This document shows, in pieces, positions 1-7,591 of a stretch of 64,000 bases of DNA. The number at the start of each line of letters is the position of its first letter. Within the stretch, counting starts at the first letter, position 1. This stretch comes from Maricaulis virginensis (GTDB lineage: Bacteria > Pseudomonadota > Alphaproteobacteria > Caulobacterales > Maricaulaceae). The translations under genes were made by a program, and so were the position numbers. Location: NCBI RefSeq assembly GCF_027922185.1, contig NZ_BSFE01000005.1:226445-290444 (forward strand). Reading direction: 5' to 3'. Under the pieces are notes generated by a model. It was not told where the DNA came from and ran no database searches. It worked only from the letters and a program-made list of their open reading frames with translations.

Positions 1-279
1 TCGCTGGATTTCCTGGGTGGAAAGGCCCGGCGGGCGCCGGTGTGGGTTCAGCGGGCACGGCTGGAATGGCTGCACCGTCTGGCGCAGGAGCCGGGTCGCA
101 TGTGGCGCCGCTATCTGGTCGAGGGGCCGAAGGTGTTCCTGCTCTGGCGGCGCTGGCGGAAAACCCAGCGCGAACTGCGCGCGCTCGAACGCGCGCTTTC
201 GCAGCCGGACCGTGTCAAAGAGCGTGCACTTCACCAACGTATCCGCAACCTGGAAGCCCAGTTGGCGTCACGTGAGTGA
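1..279 (+). CDS. WecG/TagA/CpsF-type glycosyltransferase, C-terminal fragment
   Basis: Partial gene running in from the left edge; about 92 residues remain. The reading frame is open from base 1 and ends at TGA 277-279. The remnant shows RAPVWVQRARLEWLHRL followed by EPGRMWRRYL, a signature seen at the end of WecG/TagA/CpsF glycosyltransferases (GT26), where it follows the catalytic fold. It then carries a short basic, probably helical tail. Members of this family transfer N-acetyl-mannosamine, mannosaminuronate or related sugars to lipid-linked intermediates at the inner membrane. The catalytic part lies outside the window, so the substrate cannot be judged. It fits the polysaccharide theme of the rest of the window. 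Confidence 0.75.
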   Translation, partial: SLDFLGGKARRAPVWVQRARLEWLHRLAQEPGRMWRRYLVEGPKVFLLWRRWRKTQRELRALERALSQPDRVKERALHQRIRNLEAQLASRE

Positions 280-344
280 TACACACTGTTACATGCGGGG
301 CACTGGCATTGCCTTTTGCCGCGGCCGGCCCTAGCGTCCGCGCC

Positions 345-530
345 GCGATGGTTCCCTCACGGGATTAATCGGGAAGCCGGTGCGGTCACCACTTTTCAGG
401 TGATGTCCAAGTCCGGCGCTGTGCCCGCAGCCGTAAGCGGCGAGCGGCGATGCAAGTAACCACTGGAGCTTAAGGCTCCGGGAAGGGGCATCGTCCGCAT
501 TGACCCGCAAGCCGGAAGACCTGCCATCGC
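345..530 (+). promoter_or_regulatory. Cobalamin (B12) riboswitch
   Basis: The leader of the btuBFCD operon carries the conserved blocks of the adenosylcobalamin aptamer in order. These are GGGAAGCCGGTG at 371-382, GCCCGCAGCCGTAAGCGG at about 422-440 (the B12-box region), a CACTGG...GGGAAGG hairpin at 461-486, and GCAAGCCGGAAGACCTGCC at 507-525. Binding of cobalamin is known to lower expression of downstream uptake genes. A small stem (CTCGTG/CACGAG, 543-562) follows the aptamer and may belong to the expression platform. I see no poly-U terminator, so control of translation initiation at btuB is more likely. Confidence 0.93.
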
Positions 531-650
531 CGTCGTCTGTCCGCTCGTGCGGGAAAACACGAGGCTGGCGCGGATTTTCCGTTTTCGACGACTCCTTGCA
601 ACCTGCCGGTCGCGTGCGCGGCCGGTCACCATGCTGTGGAGACGTGGTAC

Positions 651-2549
651 ATGCGCATATACAAATCGCTGCCGCTGGCGCTGGCGGCCAGTTCAATCCT
701 GATTTCACCCGCTGTCCTGGCCCAGGACGCGCAGGACGACGATGTCATCCTGATCACCGCTGCCCGCGTGCCGATTCCGGCCGACGATGCGACGGCGAGT
801 ATCACCCGCCTGGACGCTGCGGATATTCAGGCCCGTGGATCGGTTTTCGCCGCCGATATCCTGCGCGCCGTTCCGGGGCTGGCGGTCTCGCATTCGGGCG
901 CTCCCGGCGCACTGACCCAGATCCGGGCCCGTGGCGCCGAGGCCAATCACGTCCTCGTTCTGATCGATGGCGTGGAGGCCAACAATCCGTTCACCGGAGA
1001 AGCGGATTTCGCGCACTTCGCGTTCAGCGATCTCGGTTCGATCGAGGTGTCACGCGGCGAACAGTCCGCCCTGTGGGGGGCCGACGCCATTGGCGGCGTC
1101 GTCCGCCTGACGACGGCGCGGCCCACGACGGGTATGACAACGTCGCTGGGGCTTGAGGGCGGCGAGTTCGGGACCTTCAACGGCGATGGCCGGATCGCCT
1201 CGACCTTCGAAAGGGGCTGGCTGACCCTGTCCGGCAGCGCCTATCGCAGCGACGGGATCGACGTGTCGGGCACGGGCGGCGAGGAGGATGGTTACGAGAA
1301 CGAGACCGTCAATCTCGCCGGTGGCTATGCGCTCAACGACATCGTCCGGTTCGAGGGCTCGGCCCGGTGGCTGTCCTATGACAGCGCGTTCGACAGCGAT
1401 ACCGATTTCGACGGCCTGTTGAACGATGTCGACCGGAACACGGACGGCCGGACCGTCTTTGCCCGTGCTGCGCTGCTGGCCGAGCATTCGGCGGGCGGTT
1501 TCGAGATCGAGCACGAACTGGCCGTGCAGCTGACCGACGACGAGGTCGAGAACTATGCGGATGGCGCGCCGGCCGGCCGTTCGCTGGGACAGCGGCTTCA
1601 GTCTCACTATGAAGTCACCGGCCGCTGGTCGACGGGCGAGACACAGCATCGCCTGACAGGTCTCGTCGAGCACGATCGGGACCGCCTGAAATCCTTCACG
1701 GCGCCCGGTGCCGGATCCAACCAGTCACCCTCGATCGAGGCGAGTGCCTTTGCTGCCGACTACGGCCTGGACCAGGGCGCGCTCACACTGACCGCATCCG
1801 TCCGGCGCGACATTCATGACCGGTTCGACGATGCCACGACCTGGCGCGTCGGCGCCGGCTGGGCGTTCGAGGCTGTGGATGGCCGGGCCCGGGTGAGCTT
1901 TGGCGAAGGGGTCAAGAATCCGGGGATCTATGAATTGTTCGGCTATTTCCCCGGCAGTTTTGTCGGCAATCCGAACCTGGACCCCGAGCGTTCGTCGGGC
2001 TGGGAGATCGGCTGGGACCAGACCCTGCTGGAGGGGCGCGCGACCCTTTCCGCCGTCTACTTCGAGTCCGAGCTCGAGGACGAGATCTACACAGATTACT
2101 CGACCTTCCCGTCGACCGCGCTGAACGCCGCATCGCTCTCCAACCGCTCGGGTGTCGAACTGTCCGGCAGCTGGGATATTTCCGGCAGCTGGTCGGCATT
2201 CGGCTCGCTCTCCCTGCTGGAGAGCGAGGAGAACGGCGTTGCGGAGATCCGCCGGCCGGAGCAGCTGGCATCGCTGACGCTCGACTGGCATCCGGCAAAC
2301 CTCGACTGGTCCGGCGCGCTGACGGTCGATTATACCGGCGATCAGCTGGATACGGATTTCGGGTCCTTCCAGACGGTGACGCTGGACGCCTACACCCTGG
2401 TGGGCGGTCAGGTGCGCTGGAAGGCGACCGAGGCACTGGAGCTCTACGTGCGCGGCGAAAACCTGCTCGATGAGGAGTATCAGGATGTGTTCGGCTATCA
2501 TACGCCGGGCCGCGGCCTGTATTTCGGCCTGCGTCTGCGCAACGGCTAG
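651..2549 (+). CDS. btuB: TonB-dependent vitamin B12 outer-membrane receptor
   Basis: 632-residue TonB-dependent receptor that would import cobalamin across the outer membrane. A signal peptide (about residues 1-24, ending PAVLA|QD) is followed by a TonB-box-like DVILITAAR. The plug domain contains RARGAEANHVLVLIDGVEANN and the barrel ends at the C-terminal GRGLYFGLRLRNG. The ATG at 651 is preferred over the GTG at 636 because GGAG (638-641) lies at normal spacing before it. The gene follows a B12 riboswitch and heads btuB-btuF-btuC-btuD, which makes the cobalamin assignment firm. Its last 65 bases overlap the start of btuF in another frame. Confidence 0.93.
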   Translation: MRIYKSLPLALAASSILISPAVLAQDAQDDDVILITAARVPIPADDATASITRLDAADIQARGSVFAADILRAVPGLAVSHSGAPGALTQIRARGAEANHVLVLIDGVEANNPFTGEADFAHFAFSDLGSIEVSRGEQSALWGADAIGGVVRLTTARPTTGMTTSLGLEGGEFGTFNGDGRIASTFERGWLTLSGSAYRSDGIDVSGTGGEEDGYENETVNLAGGYALNDIVRFEGSARWLSYDSAFDSDTDFDGLLNDVDRNTDGRTVFARAALLAEHSAGGFEIEHELAVQLTDDEVENYADGAPAGRSLGQRLQSHYEVTGRWSTGETQHRLTGLVEHDRDRLKSFTAPGAGSNQSPSIEASAFAADYGLDQGALTLTASVRRDIHDRFDDATTWRVGAGWAFEAVDGRARVSFGEGVKNPGIYELFGYFPGSFVGNPNLDPERSSGWEIGWDQTLLEGRATLSAVYFESELEDEIYTDYSTFPSTALNAASLSNRSGVELSGSWDISGSWSAFGSLSLLESEENGVAEIRRPEQLASLTLDWHPANLDWSGALTVDYTGDQLDTDFGSFQTVTLDAYTLVGGQVRWKATEALELYVRGENLLDEEYQDVFGYHTPGRGLYFGLRLRNG

Positions 2550-3369
2550 TCCGGCTTTCGCCGGCGGCGGCGTGCGCGTTCTGCGCGCCTCGGACGGGGT
2601 CGTGTCCACATCCTTGTGTGCCGATGCCTATGTCCTGGAACTGGCGGGACCGGGTCGCATTGCGGCCCTGTCCTGGCAGGTCGATCACCCGGTCTCGGCG
2701 GCGCCGGACTGGGCGCGCAGCCTCCCCAAGGCGTGGAATGATGCGGAAAGGCTCTATGCCCTGGCGCCGGGCCTGACGGTATTCGGCGCAGGGGAGGGTG
2801 CGCGTACGCGCCGCATGCTGGAACGGACCGGGTTTGAAACCTTCGAGCTGAGCTGGGCGAGCGGTTTCGATGGCGTGCGCGCCAATCTTGTTGCGCTGGG
2901 CCGGCATCTGCATCGCGACGCGGAAGCCGATGAGGCGGTCGCGGCGCTCGACCGCCGTCTGGCGGCGCTGTCTGCGCGCAGCGCGGAACGGGGCGTGCGG
3001 CCGCGTGTGCTGTATCTGAGCGCGTCCGGCGGAACGGCCGGTGACGGGACCTATATCGACGCGGCGATCGCGGCGGCCGGCGGGATCAATGTCATGGCAG
3101 AGGAAGGCGTCGCCGGCTGGCCGGCCGGCGATCCCGAGACCGTGCTCGCCGTGGACGCCGATATCGTGCTTACGAGCTTCTTCACCGATGGCTATACCGG
3201 CCTGTCGAACCGGGCGGTGCGCCATTCGGCTTACCGGCGCGTGCTGACGCAGGGGGCACGCGAAACCATCCCTGCCAGCGACTGGCCCTGCGCCGGCCCG
3301 CGCCTGATCGACGCGGCCGAGCGCATTGCCGATATCATCGACGACTGGTCCGCGCAGGTGCCGTCATGA
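2485..3369 (+). CDS. btuF: Periplasmic cobalamin-binding protein (BtuF-like)
   Basis: 294-residue class III periplasmic binding protein that would hand B12 from BtuB to the BtuCD transporter. After the signal peptide (MCSAIIRRAA...ASPAFA|GGG) come the first lobe with RVLRASDGVVSTSLCADAYVLELAGPGRIAALSW and the second lobe with YLSASGGTAGDGTYIDAAI. The ATG at 2485 is chosen over the one at 2470 because GAGGAG (2472-2477) sits 7 bases before it. The signal peptide is therefore encoded inside the 3' end of btuB, in a different frame. Its stop overlaps the btuC start (ATGA). Confidence 0.88.
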   Translation: MCSAIIRRAAACISACVCATASPAFAGGGVRVLRASDGVVSTSLCADAYVLELAGPGRIAALSWQVDHPVSAAPDWARSLPKAWNDAERLYALAPGLTVFGAGEGARTRRMLERTGFETFELSWASGFDGVRANLVALGRHLHRDAEADEAVAALDRRLAALSARSAERGVRPRVLYLSASGGTAGDGTYIDAAIAAAGGINVMAEEGVAGWPAGDPETVLAVDADIVLTSFFTDGYTGLSNRAVRHSAYRRVLTQGARETIPASDWPCAGPRLIDAAERIADIIDDWSAQVPS

Positions 3370-4352
3370 GCGGGCGGGGCTTTCTCGTGGCAGGGCTGGC
3401 GGCCGGTCTGGTGGTGGCCGTTGGACTGTCGCTGTTTTGCGGCGGTACGGGGCTGGCAGCAATTGATGGACTGTTTTCCGCCATGCCATCGCTCGACACC
3501 CTGATCCTGCGCGAACTCAGGCTGCCGCGTGTAATGCTGGGCGTTCTGATCGGTGCCGGGCTTGGCGGCGCCGGGGCCGTGATGCAGGGCTTCTTCCGCA
3601 ATCCGCTGGCCGATCCCGGTGTCGTCGGCGTGTCGGCGAGTGCCGGCCTTGGCGCCGTCACGGCGCTGTATTTCGGACTGGCCTCCCTGTTTGCGCTGGC
3701 ACTGCCGCTCGCTGGTGTGTTCGGCGCGACCGCCGGCGTGACCCTGCTCTTCCTGATCGCGGGGCGCGGCGCGTCTGCAACCACGCTGATCCTGTCAGGT
3801 GTGGCCGTGAATGCGATGGCGGGCGCGCTGACGGCTTTGCTGATGAATCTGGCCCCCAATCCGTGGGCGCTGGCCGAGATTGCCTATTGGCTGATGGGGT
3901 CGCTGAAAGATGCCAGCTGGACGGAAATCGCCTTTGCCGCCCCGCTGATCCTCGCCGGCCTGGCGATCCTGTCGACGACGGGGCGCAGTCTTGATGCGCT
4001 GAGCCTGGGCGAAGAGACGGCGGTCAGCCTGGGCGTGGATCTGAAGCGGCAGCGCCTGACCGTGGTCGCCGGGACCGCCCTGGCCGTCGGCGGCGGCGTG
4101 GCGGTGGCCGGGGCGATCGGTTTCGTCGGGCTCGTGGTGCCGCATCTTCTGCGTCCGCTGGTGGCGCACCGCCCCGGAGCCCTGATCCTGCCCTCCATGC
4201 TCGGAGGCGCGCTCCTGGTGACGCTGGCCGACCTGTTCGTCCGCCTCGTGTCCGGGCCCGGCATGCCGCTTTATCTCGGTGTGGTCACGGCACTGATCGG
4301 CGCGCCCTTCTTCCTCTGGCTGGTTCGCACATCGCAAAGGGTGGCGCCATGA
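3366..4352 (+). CDS. btuC: Cobalamin ABC transporter permease (FecCD family)
   Basis: 328-residue polytopic inner-membrane protein of the FecCD/BtuC family, expected to form a homodimeric channel with two BtuD subunits. Visible family marks are LRELRLPRVMLGVLIGAGLGGAGAVMQGFFRNPLADPGVVGVSAS near residues 40-90 and GAIGFVGLVVPHLLRPLV near residue 250, the stretch before the last helices that contacts the ATPase. Length is normal for the family. The start overlaps btuF by 4 bases and the stop overlaps btuD by 4 bases, so the three are probably translationally coupled. Confidence 0.92.
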   Translation: MSGRGFLVAGLAAGLVVAVGLSLFCGGTGLAAIDGLFSAMPSLDTLILRELRLPRVMLGVLIGAGLGGAGAVMQGFFRNPLADPGVVGVSASAGLGAVTALYFGLASLFALALPLAGVFGATAGVTLLFLIAGRGASATTLILSGVAVNAMAGALTALLMNLAPNPWALAEIAYWLMGSLKDASWTEIAFAAPLILAGLAILSTTGRSLDALSLGEETAVSLGVDLKRQRLTVVAGTALAVGGGVAVAGAIGFVGLVVPHLLRPLVAHRPGALILPSMLGGALLVTLADLFVRLVSGPGMPLYLGVVTALIGAPFFLWLVRTSQRVAP

Positions 4353-5119
4353 GCCGGCTTGATTTCCAACATGTCGATTTCGGTTATGGCGACCGGCTTC
4401 TGCTGCGCCGGACCAGCCTGACCTTCGAGGGCGGCGGTATCGTGGCGCTTGTCGGTCCGAACGGCGCGGGCAAGTCGACCTTGCTGAAACTGGCCGCCGG
4501 CCTGTTGCAGCCGGCCAGCGGCAGCGTGGCGCTGAACGGACGCCCGCTTGCAGATCTGCCGCTGCGCGAGCGGGCGCGGATGATCGGTTACCTGGCGCCC
4601 GACGGACGTTCGGCCTGGCCGATGACCGTGCGCAATCTGGTTGCGCTGGGACGCGCGCCCTGGCGCCAGCCCTTGCGTGCGCTCGGCGCAGACGATCACG
4701 CTGCGATCGATCGGGCCATGGAACAGACCGGTATTGCCGATCTGGCCGGGCGGCGGTTCGACACGCTGTCTTCGGGCGAGCGCGCGCGTGCACTGATCGC
4801 CCGGACGCTTGCCGGCCATGCACCCTTGCTGGTGCTCGACGAGCCGACCGCCGCCCTCGATATCCGGCATCAGCTGGGTGTGATGGAGATTCTGCGGGAG
4901 GCCGCAAAGGCGGGGACGCAGGTGGTTGTCGCCGTGCACGCCCTCGATCTGGCCGCCCGCTTCGCCGACCGCGTCCTGGTGATGAAACGGGGTGCCGTCC
5001 TGGCCGATGGCCCGGCCGAGACCGCCCTGTCCGAAGCGGTTGTCAGTGAGGCCTTTGACGTCCGCGCGCCGGGCGGCATCGTTCCGACCCGTCTCGTGCC
5101 GCTTCAGGTCTCGGGGTAG
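4349..5119 (+). CDS. btuD: Cobalamin ABC transporter ATPase
   Basis: 256-residue ABC ATPase that would energise B12 import through BtuC. Walker A is GPNGAGKST near residue 38. The ABC signature is LSSGERARALIARTLAG, a slight variant of LSGGQ, and Walker B is LLVLDEPTAALD, followed by the H-loop in VVVAVHALDLA. It is the last gene of the riboswitch-controlled operon and ends only 6 bases from the converging mrp gene; no terminator is evident between them. FecE-type siderophore ATPases look similar, but the operon supports cobalamin. Confidence 0.9.
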   Translation: MSRLDFQHVDFGYGDRLLLRRTSLTFEGGGIVALVGPNGAGKSTLLKLAAGLLQPASGSVALNGRPLADLPLRERARMIGYLAPDGRSAWPMTVRNLVALGRAPWRQPLRALGADDHAAIDRAMEQTGIADLAGRRFDTLSSGERARALIARTLAGHAPLLVLDEPTAALDIRHQLGVMEILREAAKAGTQVVVAVHALDLAARFADRVLVMKRGAVLADGPAETALSEAVVSEAFDVRAPGGIVPTRLVPLQVSG

Positions 5120-5125
5120 GAAAAA

Positions 5126-6217
5126 CTAGTCGAAGACGATTTCCGGTGCCGGCTTGGACGCCGTTTCCGCTGCAGACATGACGGCGCGGCCGACGCGGGC
5201 GAACGCCTTGCCCACGGGGCCATCGTCCAGCGCCATCGGTTCGCCGGCGTCGGAACGGGTGCGCAGATCGGGGTGCAGCGGGATGTCGCCCAGATAGTCT
5301 ACGCCCAGGGCTTCGCTTTCCGCCTTCACGCCGCCGTGACCGAAAATGTGGCTGCCCTCACCGCAATGCGGGCAGATGAAGACGGACATGTTCTCGACCA
5401 TGCCGAGAATGGGCACATGGGTCTGGTCGAAGAGATTCATCGCCTTGCGGGCATCGTCCAGTGCGAGATCCTGAGGTGTCGAGACGATCACGGCGCCGTC
5501 GACGGGAATGTCCTGGGCGATGGCAAGCTGGGCGTCGCCCGTGCCCGGCGGCATGTCGAGGATCAGCACATCGGGCTGGCCCCAGTCGGTGTCGGCCAGA
5601 AATTGCCGGATGGCGCCCTGCACCATCGGTCCCCGCCAGACGACGGCGGCTCCGGGTTTCACGACAAAGCCCATCGACACGATCTTCACGCCATGGGCCA
5701 TGACGGGTTGCACACCGGCATCCGTCTTCTGAAGCCCAGGCACATCCGTGAGGCCGAAAAGGCGCGGCGCGGACGGGCCGTAGATGTCGGCGTCCAGCAG
5801 ACCGACCTTCAGCCCTTCACGGGCCAGGGCCACGGCGAGATTGGCGGCGATGGTCGACTTGCCCACGCCGCCCTTGCCGGAGGCAACGGCGATGATGCGC
5901 TTTGCGGGTTTGGGGGCAGAGCCGGTCCGCTCCTGCTGACGCTTTTGCTGCTTTTGACGGCCCTGGGCGCCGGCATTCTCGCGATGCGCGGTCATTACGG
6001 TGCGAACGCGCCCGATCCCGTCAAGCGCGGAAACGGCCTGTTCGATCTCGGGGCGCAGGCGGTCCAGGTCCGGTTCGCCGGCGACGGGCGGCGACAGGAT
6101 GATCGTTGCTGTGTCGCCCATGACAGACGCGGCCTCGACGCGGCCCGCATCCACGAGGTTGCGGCCCGACTGGCGTTCGTGGATTCCGGATAGCGCAGTA
6201 CGCAGGCGGTCGTCCAT
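5126..6217 (-). CDS. mrp: Mrp/NBP35-family iron-sulfur cluster carrier ATPase
   Basis: 363-residue Mrp (ApbC) protein, a cytoplasmic scaffold/carrier that passes 4Fe-4S clusters to apoproteins. Residues 1-80 are a diverged MIP18-type (DUF59) domain and residues 80-105 a basic, glutamine-rich linker. The P-loop ATPase has the deviant Walker A GKGGVGKST, DADIYGPS, and MPPGTGDAQL. The cluster-binding CPHC motif is near residue 285. The start is supported by AAAGGAGG 7 bases upstream. The gene converges on btuD and appears monocistronic. Confidence 0.93.
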   Translation of the reverse strand: MDDRLRTALSGIHERQSGRNLVDAGRVEAASVMGDTATIILSPPVAGEPDLDRLRPEIEQAVSALDGIGRVRTVMTAHRENAGAQGRQKQQKRQQERTGSAPKPAKRIIAVASGKGGVGKSTIAANLAVALAREGLKVGLLDADIYGPSAPRLFGLTDVPGLQKTDAGVQPVMAHGVKIVSMGFVVKPGAAVVWRGPMVQGAIRQFLADTDWGQPDVLILDMPPGTGDAQLAIAQDIPVDGAVIVSTPQDLALDDARKAMNLFDQTHVPILGMVENMSVFICPHCGEGSHIFGHGGVKAESEALGVDYLGDIPLHPDLRTRSDAGEPMALDDGPVGKAFARVGRAVMSAAETASKPAPEIVFD

Positions 6218-6283
6218 GGATCAGCCTCCTTTTGCTCAACAGCTAGGGTGTCAGCCGCCGTTCGCAAAGCGCCCGGTGCAGCG

Positions 6284-7219
6284 CTATGTCATCTGGACCG
6301 GGGGGTGGACGAAGGGGCGGTGCCGCGCCAGTGCGCCGAGATAGTCGGCGTCTTCCTCGCGGTAGCGCGCTTCCCACTCGTCGGCGCGTTGATGACCGAC
6401 GCTTGCGATTTCGACATTTTCCGGTGTCAGCGGCGTTTCCGGCAGGCCGAGGATATTGGCGAACAGACGCACCACCCGTTCGGGCCGACGCACGATATCC
6501 TCGTAATAGAGCCGTACGGGCTCGATTCCGATCGCGCCGAACTCGCGTTCCCAGCGCATTTCCTCATCGTGCAGGAATTTGGTCCAGTTGCGGATGGCCT
6601 TGGTGTCGTAGAGCACGGCGTCCTGGACGATGCGCGCATCGTCAGTCATCTGGAAGGAGTGCAATACGCCCGACTGGTGGGCCACGTGCATGGAAATGCC
6701 CTGGCGGACGATATTGCGGCGCCTGAGGTAGAAATAGCGCATGTCGCGGCCGAGAATCTGCTTGCGGCCGGTTGCCTGGCGGCCCCATAGAAGATGGGCA
6801 AGGGCCAGTTCGATGCCGGACACCCCGTTAGGCGAAGCGTGGCGGGCGAGGACGCGCCTGAACAGCATGTCCCAATCGGTCGACCCTGTCTCCCGTGCCT
6901 GGTCCTCGGCGAGGGCTATGGCGAGCCATTCACTGGGATATCCGAAACAGCCCGTCTGCTTCAGCAAGTGCGCAAGGAAGGTGCTCCCCGAACGCGGCAC
7001 CATGCAGATCGCATAGCGGTGCGAGACGTCGATTTCGTCGAGTTCGGCAAACTCGGCAGGATCGGGAGTGCCGTCGCGCCAGATATACTCGAACATTTCG
7101 CTCATGGTGCGATAGGGCGTTCCCGATGTGTCGGGGATGAAGGCCCGGTCCGGCGAAACCTGGTTGGAAATGACGTTACGGCGCGGATGCGCGCCATCTG
7201 GCGTGGGCGACTTAGTCAT
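6284..7219 (-). CDS. Stf0-like sulfotransferase
   Basis: 311-residue cytoplasmic sulfotransferase-like protein. Residues about 70-85 contain YAICMVPRSGSTFLAHLL, which matches the 5'-phosphosulfate-binding loop of PAPS-dependent enzymes. The overall pattern (GCFGYPSEWL, then RDMRYFYLRRRNIVRQGIS as the probable 3'-phosphate-binding segment) resembles the Stf0 family, whose studied member sulfates trehalose in mycobacteria. The acceptor here is unknown. It is one of five sulfotransferase-like genes in the window, and PAPS synthesis genes lie at 60478-63341. tRNA-Val lies about 20 bases upstream on the same strand. Confidence 0.8.
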   Translation of the reverse strand: MTKSPTPDGAHPRRNVISNQVSPDRAFIPDTSGTPYRTMSEMFEYIWRDGTPDPAEFAELDEIDVSHRYAICMVPRSGSTFLAHLLKQTGCFGYPSEWLAIALAEDQARETGSTDWDMLFRRVLARHASPNGVSGIELALAHLLWGRQATGRKQILGRDMRYFYLRRRNIVRQGISMHVAHQSGVLHSFQMTDDARIVQDAVLYDTKAIRNWTKFLHDEEMRWEREFGAIGIEPVRLYYEDIVRRPERVVRLFANILGLPETPLTPENVEIASVGHQRADEWEARYREEDADYLGALARHRPFVHPPVQMT

Positions 7220-7238
7220 GAGCCTGGGGGAAGTTGGA

Positions 7239-7313
7239 TGGTGGGCGATACTGGGATTGAACCAGTGACCCCTTCGATGTCAACGAAGTGCTCTCCCGCT
7301 GAGCTAATCGCCC
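7239..7313 (-). tRNA. tRNA-Val (GAC)
   Basis: Read on the minus strand, this begins GGGCGATTAGCTCAGCGGG and folds as a complete cloverleaf. The acceptor stem is GGGCGAT/ATCGCCC, and the D arm holds AGCTCAGCGGGAGAGC. The anticodon stem-loop is CTTCG-TTGACAT-CGAAG, giving anticodon GAC (valine). The T arm is CTGG-TTCAATC-CCAG. CCA is encoded in the DNA. Confidence 0.96.
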
Positions 7314-7333
7314 ATCCGTCACAAGGGAGCCGG

Positions 7334-7362
7334 TTATTAGCCTCCGGATGAGCGGAGTGCAA
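7334..7362 (-). promoter_or_regulatory. Sigma70-type promoter of tRNA-Val
   Basis: On the minus strand TTGCAC (7357-7362) and TAATAA (7334-7339) are separated by exactly 17 bases. Transcription would start a few bases before the mature tRNA 5' end at 7313. This is the best housekeeping-type promoter I could see in the window. Confidence 0.7.
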
Positions 7363-7591
7363 GTGCCGCATGTGCAGTCCTGCTGCCTGATTGCAGTGCT
7401 TTCGGGAACCCTGCCAGTCTATGACTTTTTTGCAACATAAATGACGGAAATGCGGCGGCGCCGGCACGAGTGCTTTGTATCCGTTTCGATGTTGGACATA
7501 GTGCGCGCTGAGTTGGGGTGACCCAACCGCGTCTGCTCACGGATAGAACAAAAGCCGGAGTGGGCGTCCAGATACACAAAGGGGTACAATC

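Noticed and set aside
17..334. 105-codon frame overlapping the first partial gene
   Set aside because: The frame with WecG/TagA similarity is open from base 1 and ends at 279; the other is an Arg/Ser-rich shadow.
7220..7320. tRNA-Val as an integration site for a mobile island carrying the Stf0-like gene
   Set aside because: No integrase, no direct repeat of the tRNA 3' end and no change in base composition are visible.
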